Assembly (NCBI GenBank): GCA_902812455.1 | Contig: CADDZH010000002.1 | Coordinates: 1 to 64,000 of the forward strand | Reading direction: 5' to 3' | Source of the DNA: Chloroflexota bacterium | Lineage (GTDB): Bacteria > Chloroflexota > Ktedonobacteria > Ktedonobacterales > Ktedonobacteraceae | Length of the DNA stretch: 64,000 nt | In this document: in pieces, positions 33,814 through 41,251 of the stretch | How the letters are laid out: every line of letters begins with the position of its first letter | How positions within the stretch are numbered: the stretch's first letter is position 1 | Program-made: the position numbers and the translations under genes | The notes under the pieces: generated by a model | What the model saw: the letters and a program-made list of their open reading frames with translations, nothing else | What the model was told of the DNA's origin: nothing | The model's database searches: none

Positions 33814-33915
33814 CAGTATCTCCATTCCATAGTCAACTCGCGAGAAGGAGCGCCAAGGCACCTGCTCCTCGACGGTGATCGCCTGCGTGTTCAGTTCGAT
33901 CGTCGAGTTCCTTGC

Positions 33916-34146
33916 TTATAACTCCAGCTTGCCATTGAGTACTAGGAGCCTGAGGAACTCCAGGTGGCGTACCATCTGAACGCGATCGCTGCCATCCGTT
34001 TGGTACCACTGCCGCAGCCAGAGGAAGGCAACGATTTCCTCAGCGCTAAAGCCGCTCTGGGCAAGCAGGTCTGTTTCCGTTCCAGTCGCCTGTACCTGGG
34101 CCTCCATTTCGAGATGTTCTTCAGCGTGAATGTCCGTATTCATCAT
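33916..34146 (-). CDS. Small acidic protein with MNTxIxxEExLEM N-terminus
   Basis: A 76-residue protein of unknown function. The N-terminal 15 residues (MNTDIHAEEHLEMEA) and the DNA around the start, including TTCGGAAAGG and the ribosome site, closely match the 34-codon ORF at 39644-39748. The C-terminal half (SGFSAEEIVAFLWLRQWYQT, MVRHLEFLRLLVLNGKLEL) looks helical. It lies upstream of the acetyltransferase. Confidence 0.6.
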   Translation of the reverse strand: MMNTDIHAEEHLEMEAQVQATGTETDLLAQSGFSAEEIVAFLWLRQWYQTDGSDRVQMVRHLEFLRLLVLNGKLEL

Positions 34147-34256
34147 ACGTGTCCTTTCCGAACGAGCATGTTCTGTTCCTTCATCAGTATCACTACAGTT
34201 CCTTTTGCAGAGCGGACCTCGTGTAGTTTGCTCCTGGAGGGAGCATAGCAGGAGGA

Positions 34257-34407
34257 GAGTCTTTTCACAGTCCTCAAAAGTGGAGGAAAAGTGTAGGTTT
34301 GCGAGCAGACCGGCTCAGTGTTGGGAGGAATCGGGTTAGAGCAGGGAGCGGGCACGCGCCTGGCTAATCGCTTGCGTGCGATTGCTCGCTCCTAACTTGC
34401 CCAGCAG
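34257..34407. repeat. 151-bp direct repeat, copy A
   Basis: By reading, identical to 41101-41251 except one base (T at 34265, C at 41109). The right part is the 3' end of the large LuxR-type regulator gene; the left part is its 3' flank. It marks a duplication or recombination border. Confidence 0.9.
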
Positions 34408-34450
34408 CATGTTCACGCTCGAAATGAACGCGTGCAAGTTCAAAATGGGC
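34338..34450 (-). pseudogene. 3' remnant of a LuxR-type (MalT-like) regulator gene
   Basis: The minus strand encodes LLGKLGASNRTQAISQARA followed by RSLL and stop, identical to the C-terminus of the regulator at 41180-44392. Upstream of it only a divergent stub (NLHAFISSVNM) remains and the rest of the gene is missing. The DNA-binding helix-turn-helix is incomplete, so it is non-functional. Confidence 0.75.
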
Positions 34451-34475
34451 ATCACTTTCGGCTTCGCCACCAGGA

Positions 34476-35402
34476 TCACACTTCTGGTGATGCTTGTATA
34501 TAAAGAAAGTTATCCTTGGAGAAGGATGGCCTGAAGGTGACGGAAGTGAGACTCTTGCGCTCCCTCCAAGCTCCAGGCGTGATGCCAAAGGTGGCTTTGA
34601 ACATCCGGCTGAAATGCGCTTGATCAGCAAAACCAGCCTCTAGGGCGACCTCGACCAGCGATCGGCCCAGGGCGAGCTGTTCGCGGGCAAAGTCAAGACG
34701 CCGTCTGAGCAAGTAGCGGTAGGGACTGGTCCCACACATGACCCGAAACTGCCGGGCCAGCTCGTAACGAGTAAATCCTGTCACCGCCTCCAACTCCGAT
34801 GAGTGGACGACCCGCGTTTTCTGGGTGTCAAGATACTGGCGTGCTCGTTTCAAGGCAGCCACATCGAGGTGACGAGGAAGGGGAGCTTGCTTGCAACTGG
34901 GATCGGCCTCCAGCAGCCCCTCTGCCACTTGCACGATGAGACTATCGATCGCCAGCGGTTCGCAGGTGTCTTGAAAGGCGCTGCTGATCGCGGCAGACAA
35001 TGTCCGATTCATGGTTACAGGCGAGCGGACAAATGGCAGCGAGCAGGCATGAGGATATATCGCCTGGAGCGCTTCAAAAATCACAGCCGGTTCCACATAC
35101 AACTGACGATATCCGAAGCCCGCTTGCGTGCCGGCATACCCATCATGAACCTCATCGGGGGGCAACACCACCACCTGGCCTGGTGTACTGATCTCCGAGT
35201 TGCCCCGGTAGTCGAAGGCGAGAACGCCAGTGGTCACGAGACAGATCGCGTAGGTATCGTGGCGATGCTTTTGATAGGCATGACCTTGAAACCATGCTTC
35301 GAAAAATTCTACCCCGTATTCCGTCTCCGTACTCTGCACCCAATCCTGTCTGCACAATCGTTCAAGACCGGTGCCGCTGGATTTGTTATGCTTCTCAATC
35401 AT
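34476..35402 (-). CDS. AraC family transcriptional regulator
   Basis: A 308-residue regulator. The N-terminal cupin-like sensing domain has FFEAWFQGHAYQKHRHDTYA and VVVLPPDEVHDGYAG. The C-terminal double helix-turn-helix (about 205-300) has ELEAVTGFTRYELARQFR and VALEAGFADQAHFSRMFKATFG, followed by TPGAWR. It should bind DNA near the divergent LysE exporter gene, 45 bp away, and control it, as is usual for AraC/LysE pairs. I start at the ATG at 35402 (GAGG nine bases upstream); a TTG at 35417 is in frame. Confidence 0.9.
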   Translation of the reverse strand: MIEKHNKSSGTGLERLCRQDWVQSTETEYGVEFFEAWFQGHAYQKHRHDTYAICLVTTGVLAFDYRGNSEISTPGQVVVLPPDEVHDGYAGTQAGFGYRQLYVEPAVIFEALQAIYPHACSLPFVRSPVTMNRTLSAAISSAFQDTCEPLAIDSLIVQVAEGLLEADPSCKQAPLPRHLDVAALKRARQYLDTQKTRVVHSSELEAVTGFTRYELARQFRVMCGTSPYRYLLRRRLDFAREQLALGRSLVEVALEAGFADQAHFSRMFKATFGITPGAWRERKSLTSVTFRPSFSKDNFLYIQASPEV

Positions 35403-35446
35403 ACCGACTGACCTCAAGCGTTCTGGAATGAGGAGGGATCTCTGCC

Positions 35447-36073
35447 ATGTTTCTTTCCAATCTCCTGCTCTTTGCGAGCATTATCATCGTCCTTGCTCTG
35501 ACGCCCGGTCCTGATGTGATCTATATCACGACGCGCGGCATTGCGCAAGGGAGCAAGGCTGCCTTGCTCTCGACGGCGGGAATCTGCCTCGGCTATCTCG
35601 TCTATACCATGCTTGCGGCACTGGGAATATCGGCCTTGCTGCAAACATCAGCCATAGCCTTTGACGTCGTCCGCTACGCAGGAGCAAGCTACCTCGTGTA
35701 TCTGGGCATCCGCGCCCTGCTGAACAAACACGCTGGCCCACTGACTCAGGGCGCGGTGAATCCTCTGCCTGCCGGGCGTCTTCTGCAGCAGGGAATCCTC
35801 ACGAGTCTGCTCAACCCCAAAGGCATCCTGGTCTTCGCCGCCTTACTCCCCCAGTTTGCTACTCCTCGTCTCGGCGGTGTGCCCTGGCAAATGACCGCCC
35901 TTGGCCTCACCTTCACCCTGATCTGTCTGTGCGTGTATGGAGGATATGCCTATCTCTCCGGGAGGTTGGGCGAGAAGTTGGCAACACAGCCCCGCTTCGC
36001 CTCTCTTCTTCGCTGGCTATCGGGAAGTGTGCTCATCGGGTTAGGGGCTCGCTTGTTCTTCCTAGAGCGATGA
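35447..36073 (+). CDS. LysE/RhtB family amino acid exporter
   Basis: A 208-residue membrane protein with about six helices. The family opening ALTPGPDVIYITTRGIAQGS and the central GASYLVYLGIRALL and LLNPKGILVFAALLPQF are present. It exports amino acids such as threonine, homoserine or lysine analogues. AGGAGGG lies before the ATG. Divergent from the AraC gene. Directly after its stop begins the truncated hydrolase remnant, so the cassette's right border is a recombination joint. Confidence 0.9.
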   Translation: MFLSNLLLFASIIIVLALTPGPDVIYITTRGIAQGSKAALLSTAGICLGYLVYTMLAALGISALLQTSAIAFDVVRYAGASYLVYLGIRALLNKHAGPLTQGAVNPLPAGRLLQQGILTSLLNPKGILVFAALLPQFATPRLGGVPWQMTALGLTFTLICLCVYGGYAYLSGRLGEKLATQPRFASLLRWLSGSVLIGLGARLFFLER

Positions 36074-36255
36074 TCCGTCGCGATTGGGGAGAAATCGAAC
36101 AGTCCCAGTCGCCGATCACTCGCCCGGCTGAGGGTGATCCCGTGCGCATAGATGGCAGGGGACCCGCTTCCGGTTTGCGAGTACGCCAGGCGCACTCCAT
36201 TGATCTCGATGAACTCGGTTGCTGGTTTGTCAGGGTGATTAGGGGTAGGTGTCAT
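36070..36255 (-). pseudogene. Truncated alpha/beta hydrolase gene (N-terminal fragment)
   Basis: About 60 codons remain: a good ribosome site (AGAGGAGTTT), the start MTPTPNHPDK, and FIEINGVRLAYSQTGSG plus a damaged AIYAHGITLSR where the oxyanion HG loop belongs. The homology ends at FDFSPIATD, where the LysE gene begins on the other strand; nucleophile, acid and His are all lost. Confidence 0.7.
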
Positions 36256-36259
36256 AAAC

Positions 36260-36337
36260 TCCTCTTTTCGTCATGAGGCCAATTTTTTCGTCGTCGTGCA
36301 GGGTGCGTAGGCTTCGACCAGTCAAACGTGTGGCCTC
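36260..36337 (-). pseudogene. MerR-type regulator remnant
   Basis: The minus strand encodes EATRLTGRSLRTLHDDEKIG, close to the MerR helix-turn-helix and wing (VARLTGxSxRTLxxYDxIGL). Nothing before or after matches the family and no proper start exists. It lies just upstream of the hydrolase fragment, so the two may be relics of one operon. Confidence 0.55.
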
Positions 36338-36466
36338 TCGAGAAAGAAACAGTCCTTGTTGAGAGGTTGTAAGAGCTCGTTTGGTCTCGTCATGCCAACA
36401 GTAGAGCAAACTGAGAGTACTCTCAGTCAATAGGAAAAACAACGAAAAGTTGTAAACTCATCTTCA

Positions 36467-37116
36467 TCAAAGCCGTGTTGAACCCACCCGATGTTCCAAC
36501 CAGTCTTGAATGGTCATCCAGAGGACATGAATGCCAAAATATCCCAACGCAAAGCCACACACTGCATTGAGCAAACGAAACATCCTCGGTTGAATCCAGC
36601 GGCGTCCCCAACGGATCACCACGCTGATTCCGAGACACCAGAGTACAGCCCCGAGAAAGAACCCAGCAAAGAAAAACCCAAACTGCCAGCCGGTTACTCC
36701 CGAGGCGACCACACTGCTTCCCAGACCCGATCAGAACGCGAGTCCGATGGGATTGGCCAGGCCAAACACCACTCCCGTCGCGCGCATCCCCTCGTGTGGT
36801 GGAGACGGATTCTGTGGAAGCGGACCGGCGGGTGAACGCTTCAGAGAGTGCCAGCCATGCCAGGCGGAGCCTGGAAGAATCCACCAGTGATCCCAAGCGC
36901 CATCTGAAGAGCCAGAGAGCGAGTCAGCAGCATCACTCCAGTGAATGCGAGGAGCGCCCACAACGAGTCTCCAAGCAACGAGCCGGTTTCAACGAGCAGA
37001 GCTGAACGTGCCCCCCATCTGACCCCTCGGCGGAGCGCTTCCGTATTGACTGCGCTCGGAGCGGCGGCGTAAGCCATGCCCAATCCAATGGCAGTGGCAA
37101 TCAGAGGGTTTGGCAT
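36467..37116 (-). pseudogene. LysE family transporter broken by a frameshift and a stop
   Basis: The start (ATG at 37116 with GAAGGAGA upstream) and the first about 80 residues (MPNPLIATAIGLGMAYAAA) are in one frame, which ends at 36841. The sequence continues in another frame (HGWHSLKRSPAG, FGLANPIGLAF), then a TGA at 36731-36733 stands where Trp is usual, and the same frame continues with SGVTGWQFGFFFAGFFLGA and the C-terminal helices. One frameshift near 36880 and one nonsense change are enough to explain it. Confidence 0.8.
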
Positions 37117-37366
37117 CGTCTTTCTTTCTCCTTCTCCCTTTCCGTCCATCTCGAGAAGATGTTTGCGTGCTTTCCTTGTCTCACAGAGGTCAACTTTCTG
37201 AACACTGCTGTAGCCGTAGTTTATTGACTTCGGCTTTTTCCTCAAGCTCAAGCAACCGATCTCTACCGCTTCGGGCGTGAAGAATCCTGGCAGAGCGGAT
37301 CTGTTCCATGTCAATGAGAATGCCGCTCAACACTGCTCCGTCCGCCTTTGGTCAACGTCTTGTTTC

Positions 37367-37398
37367 TCAAGGGCGATGTGACTCTACATCGCCCTTGA
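37367..37398. terminator. Perfect 13-bp hairpin after the membrane protein gene
   Basis: TCAAGGGCGATGT pairs with ACATCGCCCTTGA around a six-base loop, 22 bp after the stop of the minus-strand gene at 37420. No T run follows, so it is a 3' stabilising or weak terminator structure. The rest of 37117-37419 shows no gene. Confidence 0.5.
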
Positions 37399-37419
37399 CG
37401 CAACAGAATCTCCCTCGTG

Positions 37420-37935
37420 CTACAGAACTGCACTCGCTCTGCCTGCCTGTGTGGATGGCGCAGCACGCAGCAGGAACCAGAAGACGATGACGTGACTCAC
37501 CAGTAAGAGCGGGACGTACAAGGTCGGGATGTACCAGTAAACACCAAGGTGGAAAAATGGCAGGCCAATCACCACTCCCTGGTACATGGCGAACAAGAGG
37601 TCAGTGATCCCCACAAGGTTGAACAGCCAGACAAACGGGAGCGAGAAGTTGGGCCGGAGCCGGAGCATGAAGGCGGAAAGCCCGGCTAAGCCGGCTGTGA
37701 GGAGATCACCATACGCAGCAGGGACGGCAAAGACCGGCGGGACTGCTCCTCCCATCACCTGTGGAAGCAGGACCACCAGCCCCGCTGACCGAAACGTATG
37801 CAGCAGGACCAGCGGAAGCAGCGCTTGTACACGTGGTTGCTTTGACAAGCGGGGAACCATATACCAGACCATGATGAGTGTGAAGGAAAGCAGACTGACT
37901 CCCACGCTGAGCAGAAATGCCAGTAGAGCATTCAT
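37420..37935 (-). CDS. Six-helix membrane protein of unknown function
   Basis: A 171-residue hydrophobic protein with about five or six helices (for example NALLAFLLSVGVSLLSF and YIPTLYVPLLLVSHVIVF). I recognise no family. AAGGAGG lies before the ATG at 37935. It follows the NmrA-like gene by 14 bases and the carbonic anhydrase gene before that, so it is the last gene of a three- or four-gene operon. Confidence 0.75.
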   Translation of the reverse strand: MNALLAFLLSVGVSLLSFTLIMVWYMVPRLSKQPRVQALLPLVLLHTFRSAGLVVLLPQVMGGAVPPVFAVPAAYGDLLTAGLAGLSAFMLRLRPNFSLPFVWLFNLVGITDLLFAMYQGVVIGLPFFHLGVYWYIPTLYVPLLLVSHVIVFWFLLRAAPSTQAGRASAVL

Positions 37936-37949
37936 AGATGTCCTCCTTT

Positions 37950-39050
37950 TTACGATGTGGCGTGCCACGCCTCTGTTTTCTCTTCCGATGGCTCGCTTCC
38001 TTGCGGCTCATGGCTTTGATACCATTCAGGTGAGTCTGCGCTGAAGGTTGCATGCGATCTCTCGGAAAATTCATCGAGCGCCAGGTAGGAAGCTGTTTTG
38101 GGCGCTGGACGCAGCATCAAGATGATCAGTGCTAACATGAGCTTGAACTTGATGGCGAAGCCGGGCCTGGCTTCCGGGATGCTGGCAGCATAGCGCCTGG
38201 CAATAGTCTCAAAATCCTCCGCCTCTCTCCCCGTGATGCGGCGAACCACATCCGTTGGCGCATTGACGCCAAACGCATTCTTCTGGTAATCGATCACGTA
38301 TTGCGAATACGCGGCAAGCGCGTAAAGAGACAAGCGGCCTCTTAGAATCTTCGCCACCATCTGCATCGGAGCATGGCGGTACATGACCTTGCGCCCAAGG
38401 ACCTTTCCGAGAATTGCCGCGATATCCTGTGGAGAGAGTAGTTGTGGACCGGTGGGCCGATACCTCTTGCCTGCGTGTCCTTCTGGCCTGGCGAGAATCT
38501 CAGCCACCACACGAGCCATATCTTCGTTGGAAGGCGGTGCGTTCTTGCCCGAACCATAGGGCAATCCCAACTGCCCAAATTGCGCGACGAACGGTAAGAC
38601 TTGCATCTCGTTGTCCGCGAAAAACCCAGGGTTGATGAAGGTCACGGCGGTTCCCGGGAGCAACGCAAACAACCGATCCGCCAGCCAGACCTCGCGTGTC
38701 TGGATGGAGGGGTGATTGGGGTTGGAGAGCCACTGGCTCATCGCGACGACGCTTTCCAGTTGCTGCTCAGCCGCGACCACCGTAAAGATCGCGGCTGCTT
38801 TGAGGTAGCCTGCCTCATTGGGCGCACAAAAGTAGGCACGCCGGGCCTCTGCCATGGCTGTTCTCATATCGGTGATGTCCGTCAGCGAGCCGACGACGAT
38901 CTCCGCACCTTTCGCCTTGAGGCGTTCGCTGCGCTGATCGGCTCGATGCACGAAGGCTGTGACGGGAAAGCCTTCTTCTAAAAGCTGTAGCGCCACGGGC
39001 ATGCCCGTTTTTCCAGCGGCGGTCAGCACCAGGATTCTTGGTTTCTGCAT
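37950..39050 (-). CDS. NmrA-like NAD(P)-binding protein
   Basis: A 366-residue atypical short-chain dehydrogenase of the NmrA/HSCARG group. The dinucleotide motif is ILVLTAAGKTGMPVALQL (GxxGxxG-like), and FVHRADQRSERLKAKGAEIV shows basic residues that suggest NADP. FINPGFFADN and the substrate-domain end follow. Such proteins are often redox sensors or reductases. The C-terminal 90 residues extend beyond the usual length and include a hydrophobic helix (LMLALIILML) and a polar tail. The ATG at 39050 has AGAGGAG upstream. It sits between the carbonic anhydrase and membrane protein genes. Confidence 0.82.
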   Translation of the reverse strand: MQKPRILVLTAAGKTGMPVALQLLEEGFPVTAFVHRADQRSERLKAKGAEIVVGSLTDITDMRTAMAEARRAYFCAPNEAGYLKAAAIFTVVAAEQQLESVVAMSQWLSNPNHPSIQTREVWLADRLFALLPGTAVTFINPGFFADNEMQVLPFVAQFGQLGLPYGSGKNAPPSNEDMARVVAEILARPEGHAGKRYRPTGPQLLSPQDIAAILGKVLGRKVMYRHAPMQMVAKILRGRLSLYALAAYSQYVIDYQKNAFGVNAPTDVVRRITGREAEDFETIARRYAASIPEARPGFAIKFKLMLALIILMLRPAPKTASYLALDEFSERSHATFSADSPEWYQSHEPQGSEPSEEKTEAWHATS

Positions 39051-39101
39051 AGGATAGATCTCCTCTGTTTGATAACAAAAGATATGACGCACCAGCGCTG
39101 C

Positions 39102-39647
39102 TTACGCATGTGACGCAACAGGACGCAAGGGAGCCGGTGGCACGACGATTTCGACCAACCCCGTCGTCACGTCATAGACGAGTCCGGAAACCAGCCAGTT
39201 GTCCGGCAGGGCAGGGATCGCCTTGAGGGTCGCCACATCGACCGCCACCGCCGCGTGCGGATCGGTGACCGCTTTGGCCAGGAGGTCTTCCTGGTCGATG
39301 CTAAAGTAGCTCGCCAGCAGGTCGGGGTCCTGATCGAGGTGAGTAATCCCGCATTGGGTGTGGTGAAGAACGACCAGATGAAAGCCCGCGGGAAGGCCCC
39401 CTTCCCCCTGGGCAATCCTCCCCAGCATTCCCATGGTGTCCAACGTCGCTGGAGTGATGCGCCCCCCAACATTGCGGATCACGATCGCCTCTCCGGGACC
39501 CAGCCCGAACACATGAGCCGGATCGACGCGCGGATCAACACAGCCAATGATCATGGCCCTCAACGTCGGCATCATGGATAAATCCTTGGGGAACTGATGG
39601 GCAGCAAACTCCTGGTTACGTTCTATCAATGTGTCAAAAGTGGTCAT
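39102..39647 (-). CDS. Beta-class carbonic anhydrase
   Basis: A 181-residue enzyme that interconverts carbon dioxide and bicarbonate. Zinc ligands are Cys36 and Asp38 in IIGCVDPRVDP and His/Cys in VVLHHTQCGI; IVIRNVGGRI completes the core. AAAGGAG lies eight bases before the ATG. The start overlaps the stop of a 34-codon ORF in an ATGA arrangement. It opens the operon with the NmrA-like and membrane protein genes. Confidence 0.9.
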   Translation of the reverse strand: MTTFDTLIERNQEFAAHQFPKDLSMMPTLRAMIIGCVDPRVDPAHVFGLGPGEAIVIRNVGGRITPATLDTMGMLGRIAQGEGGLPAGFHLVVLHHTQCGITHLDQDPDLLASYFSIDQEDLLAKAVTDPHAAVAVDVATLKAIPALPDNWLVSGLVYDVTTGLVEIVVPPAPLRPVASHA

Positions 39648-39748
39648 AGTGCTTCTCCTTTTCCGCTCCATTTCAGGAACGGTGAGTATCTTGCGCGCTC
39701 ATTTGAGTCCATTTCGAGACGCTCTTCAACATTGATGTGCGTGTTCAT
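39644..39748 (-). CDS. 34-codon ORF coupled to carbonic anhydrase
   Basis: The predicted peptide begins MNTHINVEERLEMDS and has no recognised domain. Its ATG has AAGGGGG eight bases upstream, and its TGA stop overlaps the carbonic anhydrase ATG (ATGA). The N-terminus and start region match the small gene at 33916-34146. It may be a leader peptide, a translational coupler, or the truncated start of that gene. Confidence 0.5.
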   Translation of the reverse strand: MNTHINVEERLEMDSNERARYSPFLKWSGKGEAL

Positions 39749-39800
39749 ACAACATCCCCCTTTCCGAAAGGGGATGCGTGATCTCTCTCCCGCATCGCGC

Positions 39801-40679
39801 TCAGGCGGTGCGTTCGGTCGAGAGGAGCAGGTGGGCGACCTGCTCCGGCTCATCGATCTGCACAAAGTGATTCGCCTCAGGGAGGAGGAAGAGATCAGAC
39901 GTTGGGAACAGGTCGTGAAAGCGCCTGGCAACGCCTGTATTTAAGTACCGGTCTTTCGCACCGAAGATGATGCGCACCGGTCGGCTGAACGCCTTCATCT
40001 GCGGGATGCGCTTCGTCCGATCTCGCACAGTGGAGAGCAGATCCTCATTCAGGCGAAAGAACGCGGGCTGGGCCGAAGGCGTGACCGTAAATTGGCGATA
40101 CAGCACAGGTAAGAACTCCGCGCGAACTTCGGCGTCTCGCATGAAGCCGCCGACCTGCCACCAATACATCTTCCGGAAGAGCCAATTGTCAAAGGCTTGC
40201 AAGACGACGCGCGCCACGTTTCTGACCAGCGGGGTGGAATTGAGCCAGATGGCTTCTGGTGGTCGTAGGGTGGGCATCAGACAATAGTAGGTATTCAACA
40301 ACACGAGCGCGGCGACCCGATCAGGATGGGCCAGCGCCCAATCAATGGCCGGTGGACCAGAAGCATCGTGGGCCACCAGCACCACCTGTTGCAGGTGCAG
40401 CTGCTCAATCACGGCGTCGAGGTCCCCCACTTGATGGGCTGCGGTGTAGGGATAGCCAGCAGGTTTCTCAGATTCTCCCCAGCCGAGAAAATCAAAGGTC
40501 ACGACCCGTCGCGAGGTGATCAGCCAGGGGAGGAGACGATCGTAGAGATGCAGATTGTCTGGAAAGCCATGCATCAAGACGATGGCTGGCTCCTCCCCTG
40601 GATACTCGCGCGCATATATGTGATAGGGACCGCGCTGTACGATGTGTTCAGTGTAGGATACGGTTGGCGATTGTTGCAT
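39801..40679 (-). CDS. Alpha/beta hydrolase, haloalkane dehalogenase/epoxide hydrolase-like
   Basis: A 292-residue hydrolase. IVLMHGFPDN is the oxyanion loop, the nucleophile elbow is VVLVAHDASGPPAIDWA, so the nucleophile is Asp as in haloalkane dehalogenases and epoxide hydrolases, and the late IIFGAKDRYL and EANHFVQID carry the acid and His. A cap region rich in Trp and Phe lies in the middle. The exact substrate is not predictable. I start at 40679 because GAGGAGGAA lies upstream; an ATG at 40724 is weaker. Confidence 0.85.
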   Translation of the reverse strand: MQQSPTVSYTEHIVQRGPYHIYAREYPGEEPAIVLMHGFPDNLHLYDRLLPWLITSRRVVTFDFLGWGESEKPAGYPYTAAHQVGDLDAVIEQLHLQQVVLVAHDASGPPAIDWALAHPDRVAALVLLNTYYCLMPTLRPPEAIWLNSTPLVRNVARVVLQAFDNWLFRKMYWWQVGGFMRDAEVRAEFLPVLYRQFTVTPSAQPAFFRLNEDLLSTVRDRTKRIPQMKAFSRPVRIIFGAKDRYLNTGVARRFHDLFPTSDLFLLPEANHFVQIDEPEQVAHLLLSTERTA

Positions 40680-40769
40680 AAGAGATTCCTCCTCATTCTC
40701 GGCTGTTCTCAATGGTTCTGTCATATGAAGGCGCCTTTCTGGCTGTCCCAGGCGAAAGGAGCCTGCCCA

Positions 40770-41042
40770 TCACTCGATCTCTTGTGACGACTCGGCGTCG
40801 CGTGAGGAGCCGGGTCGTCTGTCTGCGGCCTCTTCGGCACCTTTCGCCTCGCTGGTCTCAAGCGAGAGCAGCACCAGACCGAGCCGAACGATCTGTAAGA
40901 GCAGCCCATGCAGCGCGGCCTGATCTGGTAAAGGCCCAGAGATCAGGGTGGTGCCTGCCTCCTGCGGCTCAATGTGTAGCCCTCCAAAGCGGTCAGACCA
41001 GCTCGGGTCCAGGTGTCCTTGCACCCGCAGAACGTAGTACAT
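40770..41042 (-). CDS. Small conserved ktedonobacterial protein of unknown function
   Basis: A 90-residue protein beginning MYYVLRVQGHLDPSWSDRFG, with SGPLPDQAALHGLLLQIVRL in the middle and a hydrophilic tail. I recognise the pattern (a small alpha/beta protein with QGHLDPSW and PDQAALHGLL) from Chloroflexota genomes, where it often lies near regulators; no function is known. GGAGGAGACAG precedes the ATG. It lies just downstream of the large LuxR gene on the same strand. Confidence 0.75.
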   Translation of the reverse strand: MYYVLRVQGHLDPSWSDRFGGLHIEPQEAGTTLISGPLPDQAALHGLLLQIVRLGLVLLSLETSEAKGAEEAADRRPGSSRDAESSQEIE

Positions 41043-41100
41043 CTGTCTCCTCCCGCGGATCTCGCGTGGTTCGATCCTGGAGCAAGTATAGGAGGAAGGC

Positions 41101-41251
41101 GAGTCTTTCCACAGTCCTCAAAAGTGGAGGAAAAGTGTAGGTTTGCGAGCAGACCGGCTCAGTGTTGGGAGGAATCGGGTTAGAGCAGGGAGCGGGCACG
41201 CGCCTGGCTAATCGCTTGCGTGCGATTGCTCGCTCCTAACTTGCCCAGCAG
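41101..41251. repeat. 151-bp direct repeat, copy B
   Basis: Matches 34257-34407 with one mismatch, same orientation. This copy is at the natural 3' end of the intact LuxR-type gene, so copy A is the duplicate. Confidence 0.9.

Noticed and set aside
34364..34630. 88-codon minus-strand ORF between the direct repeat and the AraC gene
   Set aside because: It reads the AraC 3' end and the LuxR remnant out of frame; no ribosome site or family match.
36731..36733. In-frame TGA in the LysE-like gene as a second selenocysteine codon
   Set aside because: The family has Trp, not Cys, at this position (AFW-S/L), the gene also has a frameshift, and no redox role exists. A nonsense mutation in a pseudogene explains it.
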